A stretch of 64,000 nucleotides of DNA, taken from Verrucomicrobiota bacterium. Lineage in GTDB: Bacteria > Verrucomicrobiota > Verrucomicrobiia > CAIQCK01. Positions within the stretch are counted from its first letter, which is position 1, and every line of letters begins with the position of its first letter. Location: positions 744,001 through 808,000 of the forward strand of contig JACRQF010000009.1 of the NCBI GenBank assembly GCA_016222825.1, given 5' to 3'. Positions 8,563 through 16,538 of the stretch are shown in pieces. Below the pieces are notes generated by a model, which saw only the letters and a program-made list of their open reading frames with translations, made no database searches and was not told where the DNA came from. Both the position numbers and the translations under genes were made by a program.

Positions 8563-8619
8563 GTAGTCCGCCACTCCGTGGCGGTTTGTTTTCAATCCCG
8601 CGACGGAGTCGCGGGCTAC
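8563..8619. repeat. Pair of GTAG-headed REP hairpins in inverted orientation
   Basis: GTAG at 8563-8566 is followed by the stem CCGCCAC-TCC-GTGGCGG (8568-8584). The second stem CCCGCGAC-GGA-GTCGCGGG (8597-8615) is followed by CTAC (8616-8619). Read outward, each unit is GTAG plus a stem with a 3-base loop, and the two are near copies of each other. The TAG stop of the 8616-9806 gene lies inside the CTAC. Confidence 0.75.
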
Positions 8620-9806
8620 ATTCCGCCGACAATCGGAAACCAATCCGGCCGGCGCGGATCTTGGTGGAAGCGGGCGTAATAATCGCCTTTCTCGGCGTAG
8701 TAGCGCTCGTATTTCGCCATCTTCTCCTCGTCGAGCGTGACGCCGAGGCCGGGGCCGGTCGGCACGCGCAGGCAGCCGCCCTCGTAACGCATCTTGCCGC
8801 CGACGATGATGTCGTCGGTCAGGTAGTTGTAGATGGCGTCGCCGGCGTAGTGCATTTCGGGAATCGTGCAGGCGGTGTGGATCATCGCGGCCATCTCGAC
8901 GCCGAACTCCGCGCCGCTGTGCATGCCGACGCCGAGGTTGAACGTCCGCAGCACGGCGCAGAGGTCTTTCACGCCGCGCGGGCCTTCCCAATAGTGCAGG
9001 TCGGTCAACACCACATCCATCGCGCCGAGCCGAATGGCGGGACCGAGGTCGTCGAACTTCGCGGGATACATGTTCGTCGCGATCGGGATGCGCACCTGCC
9101 GCCGCACCGCTGCGAGTCCCTCGATGCCCCACGCAGGGTCCTCGAAGTATTCGAGGCCGAGCGGTTCGAGCCGTCGGCCGATGCGCACCGCGGTCGCCAC
9201 GCTCCAGACGCCGTTGGCGTCAATGCGCAGGCCGAAGTTCGGCCCCATGCGCTGGCGGCAGAGTTCCATCACGCGCACCTCCACGTCGGGGTCCACGACG
9301 CCGCCTTTCATCTTTGCCGTCTTCACGCCCAACTCGGCGTGGAGTTGCTCGCATTCTTCGACCAAATCCTCGGCGCAGGTGTCGTCGCCGCCGCCGGGCC
9401 GGTCGTAGCGCCAACTGATCTCGCCCATCAACGCCACGCGGTCGCGCACCGCGCCGCCGAGCAGGTTGCACATCGGCCGGCCGAGCGCCTTGCCTTGGAT
9501 GTCGAGGCAGGCGATCTCGATTGCGCCGTAGAGCCGCGCGTTGGACATGTAGTAAATGCTGCGCAGAACCTTGAGCTTGATTACTTCGAGATGGAACGGG
9601 TCGAGGCCGACGATGCGCGGCTTGAGCTTCATCAACGCGCCGCGCTGGTCACCGCCGCCGACCTCGCCGAGGCCGACGATGCCCTCGTCGGTGATGAGTT
9701 CGAGGATGTTGCGGATGAAATAGCCGGGATGCACGCCCGTGTTGTGCCGCAACTGGCACGTGGTCGGTATCGCCACCGTGCGCACCTTCATGTCAACAAT
9801 CTTCAT
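8616..9806 (-). CDS. Glucarate-dehydratase-like enolase superfamily enzyme, copy 1
   Basis: Protein of 396 residues without signal peptide. Active-site marks of the glucarate dehydratase subgroup are visible: Lys165 and Lys167 in AKMKGG, metal ligands Asp196 (RIDANG), Glu222 (YFEDP) and Asn245 (ATNMYP), and the Asp269/His296 dyad (LTDLHYWEG, MHSGAEFG). Such enzymes remove water from aldaric or aldonic acids to give 2-keto-3-deoxy acids. Start ATG 9806 has GAGG at good spacing. A near-identical-length paralogue lies at 12818-14008; 83 of the first 100 residues agree by my count. The substrate could be galactarate, glucarate or another acid sugar. Confidence 0.85.
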   Translation of the reverse strand: MKIVDMKVRTVAIPTTCQLRHNTGVHPGYFIRNILELITDEGIVGLGEVGGGDQRGALMKLKPRIVGLDPFHLEVIKLKVLRSIYYMSNARLYGAIEIACLDIQGKALGRPMCNLLGGAVRDRVALMGEISWRYDRPGGGDDTCAEDLVEECEQLHAELGVKTAKMKGGVVDPDVEVRVMELCRQRMGPNFGLRIDANGVWSVATAVRIGRRLEPLGLEYFEDPAWGIEGLAAVRRQVRIPIATNMYPAKFDDLGPAIRLGAMDVVLTDLHYWEGPRGVKDLCAVLRTFNLGVGMHSGAEFGVEMAAMIHTACTIPEMHYAGDAIYNYLTDDIIVGGKMRYEGGCLRVPTGPGLGVTLDEEKMAKYERYYAEKGDYYARFHQDPRRPDWFPIVGGM

Positions 9807-9815
9807 ATAGAAACC

Positions 9816-11165
9816 TCACCGCCCGGCCTGTAGTCGGATGACGTGCTTGTTATCGCCGCTGGACTGCACTCGGAACGTGCCCTCAACCTTCTTGCCGCCG
9901 ACGCGGGCAACATAGCGATACGTGCCGTGGAAGCCGCGGAACTGCGCATGGCCCTGCGCGTCGGTCTGGACCGCTGTCTGTGTCTTCCACTTCTTGTTGA
10001 TGAACTGGTCGAGCGCGCGGTAGGCGGCCTTCGGTTTGAACTCCGCGTCAAGCAGGCCGCCCTTCGCCTCGTTCTCGCCCTTCACGGCTGTGCCGTCGCC
10101 GAGATTCCACCACGTGATGCCCGCCATCTTCGGCGCGGCGAACCAGAGCCGGTAATGGTCGCTCACGACCTCCGCCTGCAACTTGTCACCATCATCGCCC
10201 GCCGACGGGAACGTGATCTCGGTGATGTAGAGCGGCAGGTTGAACTCAGTGAACTTCTCGTAGAGGTCGAGCAGCTTGGCCGGGTCGCACTTCGGGTCGG
10301 CGAGATACTTGTCCACTGCCTGGCGCCGGAAGAAATGATACTGGAGGCCGATGCCGCGGATCTTCGCGCCTTGCGAGAGCAGCTTCTTGATCTGCTCGAC
10401 GTAGGGGTTCGTCTCGTAGGGCTTGAAGTTGTATTCCGTCACCTCGTTGATCATCAGCGTCGTCGTCTCCGGGAAAAGCGGCGCGACCTCAGCGAACACC
10501 CACCGCACATAATCGCGGTCGGGCGTCAGCAACGGATAGCTCTTCGAGCAAACGAGCGATTCGTTGACCACATCGAAGATGTTGATCTTGCCGGCGTAAC
10601 GGCTGGCGATCTCGCGGAAACGTTTCTGGTAGAGCGAGCGCAGTTGGTCGGCGTCCTTCGGCAGCCACGGCGGGTTGTAGGCGTGCCAGAGCAGCGGATG
10701 GCCCTTGAGTGTGATGTTGTTCTTCGCCGCCCACGGCAGGAAACGGTCGGGCGGCGGCCGGCGCCAGATGTCGCGCGCAGGCTCGGAGTAACGCAGTTCG
10801 CCCTGCGTCGGCTCGGTGCCTTCCCAGTAGAACGGCACGGTGGCGAAGTTGTGCAGCTTCACGAACGCGTCTTCGTAGCGCCGCATCTTCACCTTATTTT
10901 CGATTTGTCCCAGCACGAACGCGTTGCAGCCGAACAGGAACTCATGCCCCGTTTGCTGCAACTCGACCTTCGCGCCGCTGACGGGCTTTCCGGCGGCGTC
11001 GAGCACTTCGATGGTGGCGTCGCCTTTGCGGTATTTCTCGATGTTGCGCTCGATGCGCTCGTTCAACGCCGGGTCGCGCCAGCGACTGCGGTAGGCTTCT
11101 GGCGTGGCCGCCTGCGCCATCGTGGCGAGCAGGCTCAGTGTGAGAATGGGGGTGAGGATCTTCAT
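9816..11165 (-). CDS. Secreted GH10 family endo-xylanase-like protein
   Basis: About 449 residues with a Sec signal (MKILTPILTLSLLATMAQA). ATG 11165 is preferred over ATG 11177 because GGAG sits 8-10 bases before it. Residues 50-75 form a small beta domain, then a GH10 barrel (FLFGCNAFV, PLLWHAYNPPW). The acid/base glutamate is E202 in FDVVNES and the nucleophile E316 in LYITEI, matching WDVVNE and ITELD of xylanases. A small beta domain closes the protein. GH10 enzymes cut xylan or related beta-1,4 chains outside the cell. Genes for acid-sugar dehydration on both sides suggest glucuronoxylan as one possible target. Confidence 0.85.
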   Translation of the reverse strand: MKILTPILTLSLLATMAQAATPEAYRSRWRDPALNERIERNIEKYRKGDATIEVLDAAGKPVSGAKVELQQTGHEFLFGCNAFVLGQIENKVKMRRYEDAFVKLHNFATVPFYWEGTEPTQGELRYSEPARDIWRRPPPDRFLPWAAKNNITLKGHPLLWHAYNPPWLPKDADQLRSLYQKRFREIASRYAGKINIFDVVNESLVCSKSYPLLTPDRDYVRWVFAEVAPLFPETTTLMINEVTEYNFKPYETNPYVEQIKKLLSQGAKIRGIGLQYHFFRRQAVDKYLADPKCDPAKLLDLYEKFTEFNLPLYITEITFPSAGDDGDKLQAEVVSDHYRLWFAAPKMAGITWWNLGDGTAVKGENEAKGGLLDAEFKPKAAYRALDQFINKKWKTQTAVQTDAQGHAQFRGFHGTYRYVARVGGKKVEGTFRVQSSGDNKHVIRLQAGR

Positions 11166-11183
11166 AATGGTCTCCATGTGGCT

Positions 11184-11921
11184 TCACTTCTTCCGAATTG
11201 TCCGAATCACTTCAACGACGCGCGCGACGATGGCATCAAGCAACCGCGCGCCCTTCTCCGCCGTGGCGAGTTCAGCGTAACCGACGCCGCCGTGGTCGGT
11301 CTGCGCCTTCATGTCGGGCGCGAAATAGACGCCGCGCAACGCCTTTGGTTGCTGCGTAACTAGCAGGTCGTTGCGGATCGCGCCGCGACGCACCAAGTCA
11401 GGCCGCAGTGCCAGCATCATCGCCGTTTCGGCCTCGCACGCGTGGCCGATGCCTTTCATCGGACCTTCGACAATCTTCGCAAGCTCCTCGGCGGCCACGT
11501 CCCAGTAGCTCGCCCCGCAAAGTTGCGCGTCGGGGAACTCCACTGCGAGCTGCCGCAGCGCGAGATGGAAACCGTCCCTGTTGCCGCCATGGCCATTGAG
11601 CACGAACTGCCGCTTGAAGCCGTGCCGCAGCAGGCACCGCATCGGTTCGGCGATGAGCTTGATGTAGGTCTCGTTCTCCGCACTCAACGTTCCCGCCATG
11701 CCCAGATGATGCATGGACGCGCCGAGCCATTGCACGGGCAGCAGCAAAACGTCCTTCGGCAGCGCCGACTCGACGCGATCGGCGACGGCGCCGCACAAGA
11801 TCGAGTCGGTGAAGAACGGCAGGTGGCGGCTGTGTTGCTCCAGCGCGCCAATGGGATAGACGACGACCACGTCGCGTTTCAGCTTGGCCACATCGGGCCA
11901 CGTCAGGTCGGCAAGTTTCAT
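11184..11921 (-). CDS. Creatininase-family amidohydrolase
   Basis: Protein of 245 residues. ATG 11921 was chosen because it overlaps the upstream DUF1080 stop by four bases (ATGA) and begins the family's first conserved block; the open frame extends further upstream but only as the antisense-like shadow of the DUF1080 gene. Metal-site motifs: GALEQHSRHLPFFTDS near residue 27, NGHGGN near 110 and HACEAETAMM near 160. Family members hydrolyse cyclic amides such as creatinine, or act as formamide hydrolases in coenzyme and sugar pathways. Creatininase-like genes are common inside sugar-acid clusters of PVC bacteria; the role there is unknown to me. Confidence 0.8.
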   Translation of the reverse strand: MKLADLTWPDVAKLKRDVVVVYPIGALEQHSRHLPFFTDSILCGAVADRVESALPKDVLLLPVQWLGASMHHLGMAGTLSAENETYIKLIAEPMRCLLRHGFKRQFVLNGHGGNRDGFHLALRQLAVEFPDAQLCGASYWDVAAEELAKIVEGPMKGIGHACEAETAMMLALRPDLVRRGAIRNDLLVTQQPKALRGVYFAPDMKAQTDHGGVGYAELATAEKGARLLDAIVARVVEVIRTIRKK

Positions 11922-12799
11922 GGGGTTGTCTTCAAGGGTTCGAGGTCTATTTTTCGGAACACAATCTCCGCATCCTCTGTCTGGATCAGGATTCGGCCTT
12001 CGGTCATGCTGCAATCCTTTGCCTCGTTGACCAGCGTGCCGTTGACGAAGTAGGTAAAGTCGCCGCCGCGCACGACCGCCTCGACGCGCGTCCACTCGCC
12101 CATCGGCGATTCGACATCCTGCTTGCCACGGAAGCCAATCTCGTCCTTCCAATCGGGGTCGCGGCCCCACCAATTCAGACGAAAACTCTCGAATGGTCGC
12201 AACTCGGCGTTCTTGTCAAAGACCGGTTCGCCGTCACGGTCCTTGCCGAAGCGCGCGCGCAACGTCGTGGGCCAGAACGTGCCGTCTTCTTTCCAGCCGC
12301 CGAGCACGAGGATGTCGCCCACGCCGCCCTCGATAATCTGCAACTCGACACCTTTCATCCAAGGCGACTCGAACTTCCCCGTGAACTTCGCCTTCGGGGA
12401 AATGCCACAGTTGCCAGGGCGACCCGTGCAGTGCAACAGCAAGCCGTTGTCGCGCGCCTTCTTCTCGCGCTTGCCCGACGTTTGACCAGTCCAACGGAAC
12501 TCCACGACCAGCCGGTAGTCGCGATAGCTGCGCTTCGTAATGAGGCCGCCATAGCCGTGGCCGGTGACGCGTAGCAACGGCCGGCCCTCGGCGTCCTTTT
12601 CCATGCGAAAGACGCGCTCCGGGTCGTTGTTCAAGCCGTGACCAACGATCCACGTGTCGAACTGCGCCAAACAGTCCGGCGAGTCGTTCACAAGATGAAT
12701 CACCTGCTTGGGCGCGATGGCGACGGACTCGCCCTTGTTGGCGGCGAACGCCGACAACGCCAGCATGTGGAAGGCGACGACGATGAAACCTGCTTTCAT
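11918..12799 (-). CDS. Secreted DUF1080 (3-keto-disaccharide hydrolase-like) protein
   Basis: Protein of 293 residues with a Sec signal (MKAGFIVVAFHMLALSAFA) and a single jelly-roll fold of the DUF1080/concanavalin type: YGGLITKRSYRDYRLVVEFRW, DNGLLLHC, MKGVELQII, then FTYFVNGTLV. DUF1080 members have been linked to cleavage of 3-keto glycosides by an elimination route, and others may only bind glycans. Start ATG 12799 has AAAGGA upstream. It is translationally coupled to the creatininase gene and 18 bases after enolase copy 2. No Gfo/Idh/MocA-type 3-dehydrogenase is in the window, so the keto-sugar route is unproven here. Confidence 0.8.
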   Translation of the reverse strand: MKAGFIVVAFHMLALSAFAANKGESVAIAPKQVIHLVNDSPDCLAQFDTWIVGHGLNNDPERVFRMEKDAEGRPLLRVTGHGYGGLITKRSYRDYRLVVEFRWTGQTSGKREKKARDNGLLLHCTGRPGNCGISPKAKFTGKFESPWMKGVELQIIEGGVGDILVLGGWKEDGTFWPTTLRARFGKDRDGEPVFDKNAELRPFESFRLNWWGRDPDWKDEIGFRGKQDVESPMGEWTRVEAVVRGGDFTYFVNGTLVNEAKDCSMTEGRILIQTEDAEIVFRKIDLEPLKTTP

Positions 12800-12817
12800 G
12801 AACTGCTGTCCTTTCTC

Positions 12818-14008
12818 TTATGTTCCGCCGACGATCGGATACCAATCCGGCCGGCGCGGGTCTTGGTGGAAACGGGCGTAATAGTCGCCCTTCTCTTCAA
12901 AGTATTTCTCGTAGCGACGCATCTTTTCCTCATCGAGCTTCACGCCGAGGCCGGGGCCGGTCGGCACGGCGATCTTGCCGTCCACGTATTTCATCAAACC
13001 GCCCTCAATGATGTCGTCCTTGAGAAAATGGTAGTGCGCGTCACCTGCAAAGTGCATCTCCGGGATCGTCGCAGCCGTGTGCAGCATTGCGGCCAATTCG
13101 ATGCCGAACTCCGCGCCGCTGTGCATCGCCACGCCGAGGTTGAACGTGCGGCAAACCGCCGTGAGGTCTTTCACGCCGCGCGGCCCTTCCCAGTAGTGCA
13201 GGTCGGTCAACACGATGTCCACCGCACCGAGCCGGATGGCGGGACCGAGGTCGTCGAACTTGTTCGGATACATGTTCGTCGCGATGGGCGTGCGAATCGC
13301 CTTGCGCACGGCGGCGTTGCCTTCGAGTCCCCACGCCGGGTCCTCGAAATACTCCATGTTCGTCGCTTCCAGCCGCCGGCCGATGCGCGTAGCCGTGGCA
13401 ACCGACCATGTGCCGTTTGGATCAATCCGCAGCCCGAACGACGGCCCCAGCCGCTCGCGGCAAAGCTCCACGACGCGCGCCTCCTCGTCCGGCGGCATCA
13501 CGCCCGCCTTGAGCTTCATCGAGTTCACACCGAGCGTCTCGTGCAGTTCCTCGCAGAGGTCGGCCATGTCCTCGGCGCACTTGTCGTCGCCGCCCTGCGG
13601 CCGGTCGTAGCGCCAGAACAAATAGGCGATCATCGGCACCGCGTCGCGCACGCGCCCGCCGATGAGGTCCGACATCGGCCGGCCGAGCGCCTTGCCCTGA
13701 ATGTCAAGACAAGCCATCTCGATGGCCGCGTAAAGCCGCGAGTTCGAGAGGTAGTAGATGCTCCGCAGCACCTTGAGCTTGATGACTTCGAGATGAAACG
13801 GGTCGAGACCAATGATGCGCGGCTTGAGTTTCATCATCGCCCCGCGCTGGTCGCCGCCGCCGACCTCGCCGAGGCCGACGATGCCCTCGTCGGTGACGAT
13901 TTCGATGACGGTGCGCAGGAAGTAGCCGGGATGGACTCCCGTGTTGTGGCGCAACTGGCAATTGAGCGGAATGGCGACCGTGCGTGCTTTGAGATCAATG
14001 ATTTTCAT
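12818..14008 (-). CDS. Glucarate-dehydratase-like enolase superfamily enzyme, copy 2
   Basis: Protein of 396 residues that aligns without gaps with the 8616-9806 product and keeps every catalytic position: Lys165/Lys167 (MKLKAG), Asp196 (RIDPNG), Glu222, Asn245, Asp269 and His296. It ends in the same block (DYYARFHQDPRRPDWYPIVGG). Changes cluster near 128-145 (IAYLFWRYDRPQGG against MGEISWRYDRPGGG), close to where substrate loops lie in the superfamily, so the two may prefer different acid sugars. The first 14 bases overlap the end of the IclR gene, so this is the first structural gene under that regulator. Confidence 0.85.
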   Translation of the reverse strand: MKIIDLKARTVAIPLNCQLRHNTGVHPGYFLRTVIEIVTDEGIVGLGEVGGGDQRGAMMKLKPRIIGLDPFHLEVIKLKVLRSIYYLSNSRLYAAIEMACLDIQGKALGRPMSDLIGGRVRDAVPMIAYLFWRYDRPQGGDDKCAEDMADLCEELHETLGVNSMKLKAGVMPPDEEARVVELCRERLGPSFGLRIDPNGTWSVATATRIGRRLEATNMEYFEDPAWGLEGNAAVRKAIRTPIATNMYPNKFDDLGPAIRLGAVDIVLTDLHYWEGPRGVKDLTAVCRTFNLGVAMHSGAEFGIELAAMLHTAATIPEMHFAGDAHYHFLKDDIIEGGLMKYVDGKIAVPTGPGLGVKLDEEKMRRYEKYFEEKGDYYARFHQDPRRPDWYPIVGGT

Positions 14009-14765
14009 CGTGGGTCTTGAGTGTGGCGTGTTGGTTCAACTCGGCGGCCTTGCGGGCCACGAGCCGCCGCCATTCTTCGAATTGGGCCTTGGTATGACCG
14101 TGAATCAGCCCTGTGAGCGTGAGTGCGCCTTCAATCTGCCCCTCGGCGTCCAGCAGCGGCGCGGCAATGCCGAAAATGTCCGGACGGTAGGTTCCCAGGT
14201 CGGTTACGATGCCGCGGCGGCGCGCTTCCTTGACGCGGCGCAACACGTCGGCCGGTTTTTGCCATTGCCAGCAACCCGTCGGCGCGGCCCGGATAATCCG
14301 CGCCACCTCCGCGTCGTCCAGCGCACTAAGCAAAACCGAACCGGACGCGCCGAGCGCCAGGTGAAACCGCGACCCCGCCCGCACCGCCAGCGCCATCGGC
14401 TCGGCCGAATCCTCCCGCAGCACGGTGAGCGCGTCGTCGTCTTCGCGGACGGAGACTTTGCTGGCAACGCCGGTGGCCACCGTTAGTTCCCGCAACACAT
14501 CGGCCACCTTGCGGCTCATGAGATCGTGGCTTTGGAGCCGGTGCAACAGCGGGAACAGTCCCACGCCCAACTCGCAGCGGCCGTCCCCGCGCACTCGAAT
14601 CCATCCCGCGTGCGCGAAGGTCTGGATGATGCGATAGCAGGTGGCGGGAGCGATCTTGAGCGCGCGCGCCAGCGAAGTGGTGGTCGGCTCACTTTGGCCG
14701 TCCGCGAGGGCGTTCATCACTTGAATCGCCTTTCGCAACACCGGAATCTGGTAGGCTCGCGTCAT
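13995..14765 (-). CDS. IclR-family transcriptional regulator
   Basis: Protein of 256 residues. An N-terminal winged helix-turn-helix (about 8-65; TTTSLARALKIAPATCYRII) is followed by a C-terminal effector-binding domain (about 80-245) with the blocks VASKVSVRE, LALGASGSVLLSAL and DIFGIAAPLLD. IclR proteins sense small acids, often sugar acids or aromatic acids, and control adjacent catabolic operons. It overlaps enolase copy 2 by 14 bases and heads the minus-strand train. A good promoter and a pair of direct repeats lie just upstream, so autoregulation is likely. Confidence 0.87.
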   Translation of the reverse strand: MTRAYQIPVLRKAIQVMNALADGQSEPTTTSLARALKIAPATCYRIIQTFAHAGWIRVRGDGRCELGVGLFPLLHRLQSHDLMSRKVADVLRELTVATGVASKVSVREDDDALTVLREDSAEPMALAVRAGSRFHLALGASGSVLLSALDDAEVARIIRAAPTGCWQWQKPADVLRRVKEARRRGIVTDLGTYRPDIFGIAAPLLDAEGQIEGALTLTGLIHGHTKAQFEEWRRLVARKAAELNQHATLKTHDENH

Positions 14766-14766
14766 T

Positions 14767-14797
14767 TCAATAGAGAAGACATCATCTCAATACAGAA
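14767..14797. promoter_or_regulatory. Candidate operator: direct repeat upstream of the IclR gene
   Basis: TCAATAGAGAA (14767-14777) and TCAATACAGAA (14787-14797) match at 10 of 11 bases and are spaced exactly 20 bp apart, two helical turns, which would place both on one face. One copy covers the predicted -10 box and the other abuts the IclR start codon. Confidence 0.45.
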
Positions 14798-14816
14798 TAG
14801 ACGCAAACCTTGTCAA
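14787..14816 (-). promoter_or_regulatory. Candidate sigma70 promoter for the IclR-led operon
   Basis: On the minus strand a perfect TTGACA -35 box (14816-14811) is followed after 18 bases by TATTGA (14792-14787), a weak -10 box. The next 22 bases run into the IclR start codon at 14765. The -10 box overlaps one of the direct repeats. Confidence 0.45.
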
Positions 14817-14908
14817 CCACTTTTCAGCGCACACGAGGCTTGCGCCCGGCCCGTGGCGCGGTAAGCTTGCGACAGACGACCCGAGCAGACCCAACAAGAA
14901 GGAGCAAC

Positions 14909-15442
14909 ATGCGCCAATACCTCGTGCTGTCAGCCATCGGACCGGACCGGCCGGGCATCGTGGACACCATCTCGAAGCTCATCCTCGACCACGGCTGCAA
15001 TCTCGAAGACAGCCGCATGGCCATCCTCGGCGGCGAGTTCGCCATCGTCGTGCTGATGGCCGGCGACGCCGAACAGGTCGCACAATTGCAAAAAGACGCG
15101 GCGGGGTTCGGGGAGAAAAATGGTTTGACGGTGACCACCAAGCCGACGATCGCGCCTGGCGCCCGTGAACTGAGGAACGTGCAACGTTACGCGGTCCGGG
15201 CCGTCGGGCTGGACCACGAGGGCATCATCCACCAGATCGCTCACGCGCTGGCAACACTGGGCGTGAACATTGAGACGCTGGAGAGCACCACCGCTCCGGC
15301 CCCGCACACCGGCGACCCGCAGTTCATACTCGACATGCGAATTCAGCGGCCGGCGCAGCTTTCGGACGAGCAACTGCGTGAAAAACTCACCGAGGCGTGC
15401 GAAGCCGTGAACGTGGATGTCGAGATCCTGCCCGTGGGGTAG
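14909..15442 (+). CDS. Double ACT-domain protein, GcvR-like
   Basis: Protein of 177 residues. ATG 14909 has AAGAAGGAG ending 5 bases upstream; the open frame extends further but without signals. Two ACT domains: about 1-80 (MRQYLVLSAIGPDRPGIVDTI) and 90-175 (YAVRAVGLDHEGIIHQIAHAL), each starting with a G-x-D-x-x-G-I ligand-binding turn. This is the layout of the glycine cleavage repressor GcvR and related small regulators that bind amino acids. It has no DNA-binding domain, so it would act through a partner. It is divergent from the IclR gene. Confidence 0.8.
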   Translation: MRQYLVLSAIGPDRPGIVDTISKLILDHGCNLEDSRMAILGGEFAIVVLMAGDAEQVAQLQKDAAGFGEKNGLTVTTKPTIAPGARELRNVQRYAVRAVGLDHEGIIHQIAHALATLGVNIETLESTTAPAPHTGDPQFILDMRIQRPAQLSDEQLREKLTEACEAVNVDVEILPVG

Positions 15443-15508
15443 CTGTCGGGCCTCCGCGGGAAGAGAGGCGGGGACGGTCTTTTGGCGACAGCGAAAGCCG
15501 GAAACTGG

Positions 15509-15531
15509 GCCGGCAAGGATGCCGGCGCTAC
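15509..15531. repeat. Single GTAG-type REP hairpin
   Basis: GCCGGC-AAGGAT-GCCGGC (15509-15526) is followed by CTAC (15528-15531), giving on the minus strand GTAG followed by a GC-rich hairpin. It lies between two convergent genes, inside a wider 8-base inverted repeat AGCTGTCG (15441-15448) / CGACAGCT (15534-15541), and could also end transcription from either side. Confidence 0.5.
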
Positions 15532-15544
15532 AACGACAGCTTCC

Positions 15545-16351
15545 TCAAATCGTCTGCGACAGGAAGCCACCGTCCACGCGGATGTCCGCGCCGGTGACGA
15601 AGCTACTGGCCTTGGCGCTCGCCAGGAAGACGCACGCGCCGACCAACTCCTGCGAATCACCGAAGCGGCCAATCGGCGTGTGGCCCCAGATCGCCTTGGT
15701 GCGCGCCGAGGGCGTGCCGTCGTCGTTGAAGAGCAACTTGCGGTTCTGCTCGGCGGGGAAGAAGCCGGGCGTAATCGAATTCACGCGCACGCCTTTGGCG
15801 GCCCACTCGCGGGCGAGGAACAACGTCAGGCTCACCACGCCGGCCTTTGAGGCACTGTAGGTGACCACGCGCGACAGCGGCAAATGCGCGCTAACGCTGG
15901 CAATGTTAACGATGCTGCCCCTGCCCCGCTTGCACATCGCAGGGCCGAATTCCTGGCACGGCAGCAATGTGCCGCCAACGAGGTTGAGGTCGAAGTTCGC
16001 GCGCCAATCGTCCACCGTGATGCTCTCGAAAGGATGATCGGCGGTTACCGTGACCTTCGGATCGTTGCCGCCAGCGGCGTTGACGAGCACCGTCGGCGCG
16101 CCGAGCGTCGCCGTGATGCGCTCGTGCGCTTCGGCCAGGCTCTGCCGCGACACGGCGTCGGAAACGAAGAACCCCGCCTGGCCACCCTTGTCGCGGATGG
16201 ACTTGGCGCGTGCCTCGCCGCGTTCCTGGTTGCGCCCGAGCACGGCGACCTTGGCGCCCGCCGACGCCAACCCCTCGGCCAGCGCGCCGCCCAAAACACC
16301 CGTGCCGCCAATCACCACCGCGATTTCACCCGTCAGATCGAAAAGATTCAT
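15545..16351 (-). CDS. SDR-family oxidoreductase, D-mannonate/gluconate type
   Basis: Protein of 268 residues starting at ATG 16351, where the fold begins (MNLFDLTGEIAVVIGGTGVLGG); upstream in-frame codons show no family sequence. Cofactor loop GGTGVLG at 15-21, NAAG at 91-94, catalytic Tyr165 and Lys169 (YSASK), DGG near the end. The long loop after NAAG (GGNDPKVTVTADHPFESITVD) is typical of the SDR enzymes annotated as D-mannonate oxidoreductase or fructuronate/gluconate 5-dehydrogenase, which interconvert a keto-uronate and a sugar acid with NAD(P)H. That links it to the acid-sugar enzymes of the left block. The exact substrate is inferred. Confidence 0.8.
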   Translation of the reverse strand: MNLFDLTGEIAVVIGGTGVLGGALAEGLASAGAKVAVLGRNQERGEARAKSIRDKGGQAGFFVSDAVSRQSLAEAHERITATLGAPTVLVNAAGGNDPKVTVTADHPFESITVDDWRANFDLNLVGGTLLPCQEFGPAMCKRGRGSIVNIASVSAHLPLSRVVTYSASKAGVVSLTLFLAREWAAKGVRVNSITPGFFPAEQNRKLLFNDDGTPSARTKAIWGHTPIGRFGDSQELVGACVFLASAKASSFVTGADIRVDGGFLSQTI

Positions 16352-16538
16352 GTTTGTTGTTCCGTTAGATTCCTTGCCGGCCACCGCGTTTCTGCGCCAT
16401 CCGCCCGCCGGTGTCAAGACGGCGTTGCGGTTCTGATGGCATCACCGTCCTCGGCTCAAGGGCGGACGTCAATTCCACCCGTCCCGTTGCCTTTGGCAGC
16501 GCGGGGCGTAATGTTGAGGCAGGAGGCGTGTTGGAGCC

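Noticed and set aside
7779-9833. 684-codon plus-strand open frame opposite the SDR and enolase genes
   Set aside because: It crosses two clear minus-strand genes and has no family features.
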